Of a DNA stretch of 7,117 bases, positions 1 to 4,947 are shown in pieces. The position numbers were made by a program, and so were the translations under genes. The DNA lies in assembly GCA_009937085.1 (NCBI GenBank), contig JAACDD010000094.1, positions 1 through 7,117 on the forward strand, written 5' to 3'. This DNA comes from Bacteroidota bacterium. Lineage in GTDB: Bacteria > Bacteroidota > Bacteroidia > Flavobacteriales > Flavobacteriaceae. Each line of letters begins with the position of its first letter. The stretch's first letter is position 1. The notes under the pieces are model-generated. The model saw nothing but the letters and a program-made list of their open reading frames with translations. It searched no databases and was not told the DNA's origin.

Positions 1-133
1 CGTTAGCACCATAATCGGAACTCTCCAAAAGAACGCTTTCTGGAAATGCATCCCTTATTTTAAGGTACATATTCACCGGCGTCATGGTGTCGGTAAGTAA
101 TTCTCGTGTATCTGTTTTGAGTACAAACTTCAT
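1..133 (-). CDS. trpE: Anthranilate synthase component I, N-terminal fragment (runs off left edge)
   Basis: TrpE makes anthranilate from chorismate together with the TrpG glutamine amidotransferase, the first committed step of tryptophan synthesis in the cytoplasm. Only 44 codons lie in the window, read leftward from the ATG at 133-131. The fragment contains TPVNMYLKIRDAFPESVLLE followed by SSDYGAN, which matches the N-terminal region of flavobacterial TrpE. The LLES motif (residues 36-39) corresponds to the segment that, in enterobacterial TrpE, helps bind tryptophan for feedback inhibition. The catalytic chorismate-binding domain is outside the window. A PabB or other chorismate-utilising homologue was considered, but the leader peptide with tandem Trp codons immediately upstream argues strongly for TrpE. 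No Shine-Dalgarno precedes the start; the attenuator terminator ends only a few bases before it. Family identity rests on remembered sequence patterns, not a search. Confidence 0.9.
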   Translation of the reverse strand, partial: MKFVLKTDTRELLTDTMTPVNMYLKIRDAFPESVLLESSDYGAN

Positions 134-138
134 TGGTC

Positions 139-176
139 AAAAATAAAAAAAGGCCTGTCAATACGACAAGCCTTTT
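139..176 (-). terminator. Intrinsic terminator of the trp attenuator (regions 3:4)
   Basis: Read on the minus strand, AAAAGGCTTGTC (176-165) pairs with GACAGGCCTTTT (159-148) over 12 base pairs, with one G-U wobble and a five-base loop (GTATT). The run of T residues continues to about base 139, broken by a single A. This is a textbook Rho-independent terminator, placed between the trp leader peptide and the trpE start codon, so it would end transcription before trpE unless the competing hairpin forms. It may also serve as the end of transcripts reading through from yceI. Confidence 0.92.
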
Positions 177-232
177 GTATGATTCTAAAAACGCTTATCT
201 GCTCCTTATTAGGAGTTCCACCAAAGCGATTT
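148..232 (-). promoter_or_regulatory. Tryptophan attenuator with mutually exclusive hairpins
   Basis: All positions are plus-strand coordinates of minus-strand RNA. Region 1 (232-224, AAATCGCTT) overlaps codons 7-9 of the leader peptide, just before the two Trp codons. It pairs with region 2 (196-187, AAGCGTTTTT): five perfect pairs, one T-T mismatch, then three A-T pairs. Inside this arm sits a small hairpin, CTCCT/AGGAG (215-202), whose loop holds the leader stop codon. Region 2 in the slightly shifted form GATAAGCGTTTT (199-188) can instead pair with region 3 (AAAAGGCTTGTC, 176-165): seven pairs including one wobble, one G-G mismatch, and four further pairs. Region 3 otherwise forms the terminator with region 4. 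A ribosome stalled at the Trp codons would cover region 1, free region 2 to sequester region 3, and allow read-through. A ribosome reaching the stop codon would cover region 2 and allow termination. The pairings are read directly from sequence; the mechanism is inferred from the enterobacterial paradigm. Confidence 0.88.
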
Positions 233-250
233 AGTTGTTAATTTTTTCAT
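209..250 (-). CDS. trpL: trp operon leader peptide, MKKLTTKSLWWNS
   Basis: This 13-codon reading frame begins with ATG at 250-248 and encodes MKKLTTKSLWWNS, followed by two in-frame stops (TAA at 211-209 and TAA at 208-206). Two consecutive TGG codons (223-218) in such a short peptide, in front of trpE and inside an RNA that can fold into a terminator or an antiterminator, are the hallmark of ribosome-mediated trp attenuation. The peptide itself probably has no function; its translation senses charged tRNA-Trp. The start codon lies five bases downstream of a -7 promoter box, so the mRNA may begin at or next to the ATG. No Shine-Dalgarno is present. The function is inferred from architecture, since leader peptides are not conserved in sequence. 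Confidence 0.9.
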   Translation of the reverse strand: MKKLTTKSLWWNS

Positions 251-255
251 TGAAG

Positions 256-285
256 CAAATATACAATTCAACAACGAAAAAACAA
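256..285 (-). promoter_or_regulatory. Promoter of the trp leader/trpE operon
   Basis: On the minus strand a TTG (-33 element, 285-283) is followed after 19 bases by TATATTTG (263-256), an exact match to the Bacteroidota -7 consensus TAnnTTTG with consensus spacing. It lies just behind the yceI stop codon and five bases before the leader-peptide ATG. It is the best-formed promoter in the window together with that of rpsU. Confidence 0.85.
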
Positions 286-289
286 GTTT

Positions 290-847
290 TTAGTAGTTAA
301 AGCTCACGCTTAACTCTAACGCATCGTTGATGAGTTTGTCACCAAGGTTTTCAAAGAATGTTCCAGAACGGAATTTTACGTTGTACTTAGAACGGTCAAT
401 TTCCAAATCTGCAGTTGCTTTCGTACCGTCAAGTTTTAATGTAAAACTTTCAGGATGCGTAATACCTCTAATCGTAAAATCTCCTGATACGTTAAAACCA
501 CCATCTGTTGGTTCGGCCGAGGTAATTACAAGTATTGCTTCTGGGTGCTCTTCAACACCAAAGAAATCATCTGATTTTAAATGCCCCACTAATCTTGCAG
601 CATATTTTTCAGAAAGGTCTGTGCAAACAATACTGTTCATGTCTACTGTAAATGAACCTCCAGTGAGTGTAGCTCCATCAAAGTTTAATGCTCCTTTGCT
701 AATTGCAATGGTGCCTTCATGCGATTCGTTTGTAATTTCAGATCCTTTCCAATTGATTAAACCATTGGTGATTGCAGCTGTTTGTGCGTGTAGCCCAAGC
801 GCTAATACTAGTGATGCCCCGAGGGCGATAAGATTTCTCTTTTTCAT
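290..847 (-). CDS. YceI-family secreted protein
   Basis: This 185-residue protein starts with a clear signal peptide: a basic start MKKRN, a hydrophobic core to about residue 19, and a likely signal peptidase I cut after LHA (residue 21). It should therefore be periplasmic or secreted. The mature part shows the YceI pattern: a WKG segment near residue 33, H43-E-G, a GALNF strand, the GGSFTVDM stretch near 63-70, HLKSDDFF near 89-96 followed by E-x-H-P-E-A, then DFTIRG and HPESF. YceI proteins form an eight-stranded beta-barrel (lipocalin-like) that binds long isoprenoid or other lipid ligands in characterised members; the ligand here cannot be read from sequence. It begins nine bases after the marR stop codon, so the two are almost certainly cotranscribed and the regulator likely controls it. 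No terminator is seen between its stop and the trp promoter. Confidence 0.9.
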   Translation of the reverse strand: MKKRNLIALGASLVLALGLHAQTAAITNGLINWKGSEITNESHEGTIAISKGALNFDGATLTGGSFTVDMNSIVCTDLSEKYAARLVGHLKSDDFFGVEEHPEAILVITSAEPTDGGFNVSGDFTIRGITHPESFTLKLDGTKATADLEIDRSKYNVKFRSGTFFENLGDKLINDALELSVSFNY

Positions 848-856
848 GTGTGTGTA

Positions 857-1282
857 TTAAATATTAATTTTCGATTTCAATTTCGTTAGTAGTTGCAATA
901 AGTGTTCCATTTCCTGATTTGAAAGGGAAGAAGTGATTTCTTCTTCTTTTGTATCCAAAACAGGGTCTATATCACTAAGTAAATCAAGCCCTTTTTTTGT
1001 AATAAAAATCTCGACTTTACGTCGATTATTAACACAAGTTTCCCGATGTGCCAATCCTTTTGCGATAAGCCTGTCCACCAATCTTGATGTGTTGCTCATG
1101 CGCTGAATCATGTGTTGGGTAATACTTTCAAGCGATGATGCTGATCCCTTTCTTCCTCGTAAAATGCGCAGTACATTAAACTGTTGAAGCGTTAACTCAA
1201 AAGGCTGTAAGGTGGTATGAATTTGATCGTATGCCAAATTCCCACTTTTCATCAATTCCACTACAACCTCTCGATTAATCAT
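857..1282 (-). CDS. MarR-family winged-helix transcriptional regulator
   Basis: At 141 residues it has the usual MarR length. Alpha-helical ends (about 1-30 and 105-141) would form the dimer interface. The central winged helix runs from QQFNVLRIL (33-41) through a recognition helix around MSNTSRLVDRLIAKGL (62-77) to a wing NNRRKVEIFITKKG (85-98), as is typical of the family. A single cysteine, C83, lies at the edge of the wing; some MarR proteins sense oxidants through cysteine, but its position alone does not prove this here. It is the first gene of a unit with yceI and is transcribed divergently from the rhodanese lipoprotein gene, 61 bases away. MarR proteins usually repress their own operon and a divergent neighbour and are released by a small ligand or by oxidation. 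Neither ligand nor targets are known for this one. Confidence 0.92.
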   Translation of the reverse strand: MINREVVVELMKSGNLAYDQIHTTLQPFELTLQQFNVLRILRGRKGSASSLESITQHMIQRMSNTSRLVDRLIAKGLAHRETCVNNRRKVEIFITKKGLDLLSDIDPVLDTKEEEITSSLSNQEMEHLLQLLTKLKSKINI

Positions 1283-1289
1283 TGTATGA

Positions 1290-1308
1290 ACAACTATTGT
1301 TGTGACAA
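1290..1308. promoter_or_regulatory. Candidate MarR operator (inverted repeats)
   Basis: ACAAC-TATT-GTTGT (1290-1303) is a perfect five-base inverted repeat with a four-base spacer. It overlaps a second small one, TTGT-G-ACAA (1300-1308). They lie between the marR start codon and its -7 box, over the expected marR transcription start. MarR-type operators are short palindromes of this sort in this location, so autorepression is plausible. The arms are short and could arise by chance in AT-rich DNA. Confidence 0.4.
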
Positions 1309-1313
1309 ATGTA
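1306..1313 (-). promoter_or_regulatory. Candidate -7 box for marR-yceI
   Basis: The minus strand reads TACATTTG here, an exact match to TAnnTTTG, 23 bases before the marR ATG. No TTG occurs on that strand at the usual 17-23 base distance, so the -33 element is weak or absent, which would suit a regulated promoter. Confidence 0.55.
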
Positions 1314-1330
1314 GTATATTATTTTTGAAT

Positions 1331-1338
1331 TATATTTG
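1331..1338 (+). promoter_or_regulatory. Candidate -7 box for the rhodanese lipoprotein gene
   Basis: TATATTTG matches the Bacteroidota -7 consensus and ends five bases before the ATG at 1344, which predicts an mRNA with little or no leader. A TTG at 1300-1302 is 28 bases upstream, longer than the usual 17-23, so no good -33 element is present. Confidence 0.6.
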
Positions 1339-1343
1339 TTTCT

Positions 1344-1730
1344 ATGAGAAAATATTTAGGTGTTGCAATTGGTATACTTATTGTATCCTGTGTATTTTCG
1401 CCCAATAAACAAAAAACCATGAACGAATTATCGTCAAACGAATGGGCTGACTTACAGCGCCAAACCCCAGAATCTATTATCCTTGATGTACGTACCGAAG
1501 AAGAATTTGAAAGCGGTTATATCGCGGGATCCAAGAATATAGACATCCGCGGTGGTGCAGCTTTTATTTCTTCTATTGAGGAATTAGACAAGTCCAAAGC
1601 GTATTTTGTGTACTGTCGTTCGGGTGCCAGAAGCGGGCAAGCCTGTCAACTCATGGAACAAATGGGCTTTGAACAAGTGTATAATCTTGAAGGTGGCGTC
1701 CTTGCTTGGGAGGGCGATTTGGAGGAGTAA
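1344..1730 (+). CDS. Rhodanese-like domain lipoprotein
   Basis: This 128-residue protein begins with a short lipoprotein signal: MRKYL, a hydrophobic stretch, then the lipobox IVSC with the lipidated cysteine at residue 16. It should therefore be anchored in a membrane facing the periplasm or cell surface. Residues 28-124 form a single rhodanese domain: an LDVRTEEEFESGYIAGSKNI segment (47-66) typical of the fold, then the active-site loop YCRSGARS with catalytic C91, and a final GF-x-x-VYNLEGGVLAW motif (108-122). Rhodaneses carry a persulfide on the active cysteine and move sulfane sulfur between donors and thiol or cyanide acceptors; the physiological substrate here is unknown. An internal ATG at 1419 (residue 26) would give a cytoplasmic single-domain form, but the lipobox supports the upstream start. 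It heads the plus-strand gene run and is divergent from marR, which may regulate it. Confidence 0.9.
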   Translation: MRKYLGVAIGILIVSCVFSPNKQKTMNELSSNEWADLQRQTPESIILDVRTEEEFESGYIAGSKNIDIRGGAAFISSIEELDKSKAYFVYCRSGARSGQACQLMEQMGFEQVYNLEGGVLAWEGDLEE

Positions 1731-1745
1731 TACTTCTTATGTTAG

Positions 1746-3014
1746 GTGCGCGAGGAATTGCTGACCTATTTATGGAAAACACAAAATTTTCGCCGTGATC
1801 GTTTAATGACCACTAAGGGCGAAGAGTTAATCATTGTCAAACCCGGACAAGAAAACGCACACGCAGGCCCAGATTTTTTTAATGCCCATGTGCAAATTAA
1901 TAAAATCCTTTGGGTAGGAAATGTGGAGCTCCATGTCCAATCTTCGGATTGGTTTAATCACAGTCATCAATTTGATAATAATTATGATAATGTAGTCTTG
2001 CACGTCGTTTGGGTAGCAGATGTTCCTGTTTTTGACCCAAGTCAACACCCCATACCAACCTTGTGTTTGGCAGACTATGCACCCAAAAATTTTGCAATTC
2101 GATACTCGGAATGGCTAGCTCAAACCAATAAATGGATCTTGTGCGCTGATAAGCTACACAATCTTCCAAAGGTATTGCGAAAACAGTTTTTTGAGCGTGT
2201 TTATGTGGAACGCTTGATGGAAAAAACGACCTTGTTTCAAAGCTGGCTGGCGCTAACACAAAACAATTGGGAAGCCGTGTTTTTTGTTGCGCTTGCCAAA
2301 GGCTTTGGTTTAAAGCAAAATGGTATGGCATTTGCTCAAATGGCGCTTTCAATTCCTTGGGTGGAGATGCTTAAAAGCGCTACAAAAGTAGAGAACTTAG
2401 AAGCACTACTTATGGGGCAAGCAGGACTTTTTGAAAAGCCCATGGAAAATGAATATTTCCATAAACTGCAAAAAACCTATGCGTACTTGAAGCATAAGTA
2501 TAAACTCAATCCATCAAACGAAAGAGCTGCTTTTTTTAGACTACGCCCATCAAATTTTCCTACAATTCGTTTGGCACAATTGGCTTGGTTGTTGCACCAA
2601 AAACCTCGTTTACTAACACTTGTCCAAAGCGCAAAAACCCTTGATGATTGGTACGCTATATTGGATGCAAAAACATCACCCTTTTGGGACAATCACTATC
2701 ATTTTGACACGCCTTCCAAAAAGCGCGCAAATCGACTTACGAAATCCTTTAAACAGCTATTGTTGCTCAATACAATTTTTCCTTTTTTATTTCAATACTA
2801 CAGCTATTTAGGCGATGCGCGTAAATCAGATGTAATGGACTGGGTGCGCCAACTTCCACCCGAGAAAAACGGGTATGTTAAAAGGTTTAATCAACTGGGA
2901 TGCTCCATTGAAGATGCGCTTGAAAGTCAGGCGTGTATACAGCTAAAACAGAACTACTGTACCTCACGACGTTGTCTAAAATGTGCTTTTGGACATAAAC
3001 TTTTAAATCTTTGA
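1746..3014 (+). CDS. DUF2851 family protein
   Basis: This 422-residue protein of unknown function is recognised as DUF2851, a family common in Bacteroidota. The GTG start gives MREELLTYLWKTQNF, which matches the usual family N-terminus. An in-frame TAG directly precedes it, so no longer form is possible, and the next internal ATG (residue 21) would cut off the family's conserved start. The N-terminal 110 residues carry the strongest pattern: GEE (25-27), AGPDFFNA (40-47), VGNVELHVQSSDW (57-69), then YDNVVLHVVW. The middle is helical and variable. The C-terminus holds a cysteine group C397-x7-C405-x4-C410-x2-C413, which could bind a metal. The protein has no signal peptide or membrane segment and is predicted to be cytoplasmic. 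It starts 15 bases after the rhodanese gene. The arrangement of D43 and E61-x-H63 resembles a nuclease core, but this is conjecture. Confidence 0.85.
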   Translation: MREELLTYLWKTQNFRRDRLMTTKGEELIIVKPGQENAHAGPDFFNAHVQINKILWVGNVELHVQSSDWFNHSHQFDNNYDNVVLHVVWVADVPVFDPSQHPIPTLCLADYAPKNFAIRYSEWLAQTNKWILCADKLHNLPKVLRKQFFERVYVERLMEKTTLFQSWLALTQNNWEAVFFVALAKGFGLKQNGMAFAQMALSIPWVEMLKSATKVENLEALLMGQAGLFEKPMENEYFHKLQKTYAYLKHKYKLNPSNERAAFFRLRPSNFPTIRLAQLAWLLHQKPRLLTLVQSAKTLDDWYAILDAKTSPFWDNHYHFDTPSKKRANRLTKSFKQLLLLNTIFPFLFQYYSYLGDARKSDVMDWVRQLPPEKNGYVKRFNQLGCSIEDALESQACIQLKQNYCTSRRCLKCAFGHKLLNL

Positions 3015-3015
3015 T

Positions 3016-3023
3016 TACATTTG
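3016..3023 (+). promoter_or_regulatory. Candidate -7 box for pspC
   Basis: TACATTTG matches TAnnTTTG and ends four bases before the ATG at 3028. A TTG at 2989-2991 is 24 bases upstream, one base over the usual maximum spacing. It sits immediately after the DUF2851 stop codon, so the downstream genes may have their own start of transcription with essentially no 5' leader. Confidence 0.55.
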
Positions 3024-3027
3024 TGTG

Positions 3028-3255
3028 ATGAGTTTGTTGCACGAAACACGCTATTTTTTTGAAAAAAGAGGATTTGAGGTCTGCTCCCGCCTTGCGGAAC
3101 GACTTGGAATGAAGGCTAAAAACGTCCGTATCTTTTTTATTTACCTAAGCTTTTTTTCGTTGGGTGCTGGATTTGCATTGTATTTAGTATTAGCCTTTTG
3201 GTTGAAAATGAAAGATTTTTTATTTGCCAAACGCTCATCCGTTTTTGATTTATAA
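3028..3255 (+). CDS. PspC-domain small membrane protein
   Basis: The protein has 75 residues from the ATG at 3028. A GTG one codon upstream is also possible, but it would begin one base after the promoter box. The sequence follows the PspC domain: a RYFFEKRGFEVCSRLAERLG segment, then V-R-I-F-F-IYLSFFSLGAGFALYLVLAFWLK, giving one long or two short hydrophobic segments (about residues 34-58), and a basic tail ending KRSSVFDL. In enterobacteria PspC is an inner-membrane sensor and partner of PspB in the phage-shock envelope stress response. Stand-alone short PspC proteins like this are common in Flavobacteriaceae and their role is not established. No pspA or pspB is nearby. The gene lies 13 bases before the symporter start. 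A membrane-stress or chaperone role for its neighbour would be inference. Confidence 0.85.
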   Translation: MSLLHETRYFFEKRGFEVCSRLAERLGMKAKNVRIFFIYLSFFSLGAGFALYLVLAFWLKMKDFLFAKRSSVFDL

Positions 3256-3268
3256 CCCACAAAATTTT

Positions 3269-4939
3269 ATGAAATATTCAATCGCCCTTATGCTTTCACT
3301 TTTCTGTTTGCCGCTTACTGCACAAACTACAGAAAAGGGGTTAGACGAACGTATTAACGAAGCTTTTAAACCCGTATCTGATTTTTTCTCAAATGTTGTG
3401 TTTTTTGAAGTAGGAGGTAATCCTTTTGTTATTTATTTACTTGTGGGTAGCGCATTGTTTTTCACTATTTATTTTGGATTTATAAATATTCGCCGTTTTG
3501 GTACTGCCATAAATGTTGTTCGCGGGAAGTATGATGAAATTGACCATCATGCTGTTTCTGAAAAAGTAAATGTGCATGTAGCAGATGGCGATGTAGTTGA
3601 CACTATAAAAGATGAAAGTGAGGACGGTGAGGTTAGTCATTTTCAAGCCTTGGCTACAGCAGTTTCAGGTACAGTTGGAAATGGAAATATAGCAGGTGTT
3701 GCTTTGGCTATAGCACTAGGAGGGCCGGGCGCTACATTTTGGATGATTGTATGTGGGCTTTTAGGGATGTCAACCAAATTTGTTGAATGCACACTTGGCG
3801 TTAAATACCGTGATGTTGGGAAAGATGGCACCATTTATGGCGGGCCTATGTATTATTTGAAAAAGGGGTTAAGTGAAAAAGGATTTAAAAAACTGGGCAA
3901 GGTTGCGGCTGTAGTATTTGCCATTTGTTGTATTGGTGGATCTTTTGGAGGTGGAAACGCAGCCCAATCTAATCAAGCAACTGTTGTTTTGAAACAACTC
4001 ATGGGATTAGAAAGTACGAGTGCCGGAGCAACTATTGGAGTGATTATGGCACTACTGGTTGGTCTTATTATTATTGGTGGGATTAAACGAATTGCATCTG
4101 TAACAGAACGCGTAGTCCCCTTTATGGCAGTACTTTATGTAATTGCCTGTGTTTACATACTATCTGTGAATTTCAATTTTATTGACGATGCTATTTCATT
4201 AATTGTTTCTGAAGCTTTTAATCCAAAAGCCATGGGGGTAGGTGGAATTATTGGTGTACTAATGGTTGGTTTTAAAAGAGCTGCTTTTTCAAATGAAGCA
4301 GGAGCAGGTTCTGCATCCATTGCGCACTCTGCTGTAAAAACCAAATATCCTGCTTCAGAGGGATTGGTTGCACTATTAGAGCCATTTATTGATACGGTTG
4401 TAATTTGTACAATGACAGCACTTGTTATTATTACATTTAATAGCCAGAACAAATTTGCCTACGGGGATTTATCACAATATGAAAATGCGATAAAACAAAA
4501 TGATGGTTCATATAGCGTTCAAGTTGATGGTGTCATGTATAATGATGTGAGTGGTAAGGTTATTATTGATGGAGGTTTGTACGAGGGTGCAGGAATTACA
4601 TCAAAAGCTTTTGAGCAATATATTCCATATTCAGATTTATTTTTAACCATAGCTGTTTTCTTATTTGCCATATCAACTATGATTTCTTGGTCCTATTATG
4701 GCATTCAGTCGTGGAAGTTTTTGTTCGGAAGAGGAAGGAGAGCAGATCTTGCGTACAAGTTTCTATTTTTAATATTCATAGTTATCGGTTCAGCCGCTAG
4801 TATGGATTCCATTTGGGCTTTCTCTGACGCTATGATATTTGCAATGGTATTCCCTAATATGATTGGGCTATTTTTCTTGTTCCCAACGGTCAAAGAAGAG
4901 CTTACACGATATCTTTCTGCTATTCGAACTAAATTTTAG
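3269..4939 (+). CDS. AGCS-family sodium:alanine/glycine symporter
   Basis: This inner-membrane transporter of 556 residues is expected to import alanine or glycine with sodium. Family hallmarks are TAVSGTVGNGNIAGVALAIA (from residue 130), GGPGATFWM, GGPMYYLKKGL, NEAGAGSASIAHSA (from 342) and EPFIDTVVICTMTAL. About ten membrane helices are evident. The ATG at 3269 is preferred over an in-frame ATG at 3224, which would overlap pspC by 32 bases and place a polar extension before an evident signal-peptide-like start (MKYSIALMLSLFCLPLTAQ). It is longer than the usual 450-480 residues because of that N-terminus, an acidic insertion of about 35 residues between the first helix and the GNGN motif (about 87-121), and a polar loop of about 45 residues near 393-437. 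The substrate cannot be fixed from sequence. No Shine-Dalgarno is present. Confidence 0.93.
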   Translation: MKYSIALMLSLFCLPLTAQTTEKGLDERINEAFKPVSDFFSNVVFFEVGGNPFVIYLLVGSALFFTIYFGFINIRRFGTAINVVRGKYDEIDHHAVSEKVNVHVADGDVVDTIKDESEDGEVSHFQALATAVSGTVGNGNIAGVALAIALGGPGATFWMIVCGLLGMSTKFVECTLGVKYRDVGKDGTIYGGPMYYLKKGLSEKGFKKLGKVAAVVFAICCIGGSFGGGNAAQSNQATVVLKQLMGLESTSAGATIGVIMALLVGLIIIGGIKRIASVTERVVPFMAVLYVIACVYILSVNFNFIDDAISLIVSEAFNPKAMGVGGIIGVLMVGFKRAAFSNEAGAGSASIAHSAVKTKYPASEGLVALLEPFIDTVVICTMTALVIITFNSQNKFAYGDLSQYENAIKQNDGSYSVQVDGVMYNDVSGKVIIDGGLYEGAGITSKAFEQYIPYSDLFLTIAVFLFAISTMISWSYYGIQSWKFLFGRGRRADLAYKFLFLIFIVIGSAASMDSIWAFSDAMIFAMVFPNMIGLFFLFPTVKEELTRYLSAIRTKF

Positions 4940-4947
4940 CGTATGCC

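Noticed and set aside
327..860. Long plus-strand open frame opposite yceI
   Set aside because: It is the antisense shadow of a clear YceI gene; its translation has no recognisable domain and no promoter is seen.
1217..1408. Small plus-strand frame spanning the divergent promoter region
   Set aside because: It covers antisense marR and the rhodanese start in another frame; there is no family similarity or initiation signal.
1739..1741. ATG just upstream of the DUF2851 gene
   Set aside because: It is in a different frame and does not lead into the family sequence; the GTG at 1746 does.
3025..3027. GTG start for pspC one codon before the ATG
   Set aside because: It would begin one base after the -7 box and adds only one residue; the ATG is more likely.
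3224..3268. Upstream ATG extension of the symporter
   Set aside because: It overlaps the end of pspC and puts a polar stretch in front of a normal signal-like start; the ATG at 3269 is better.
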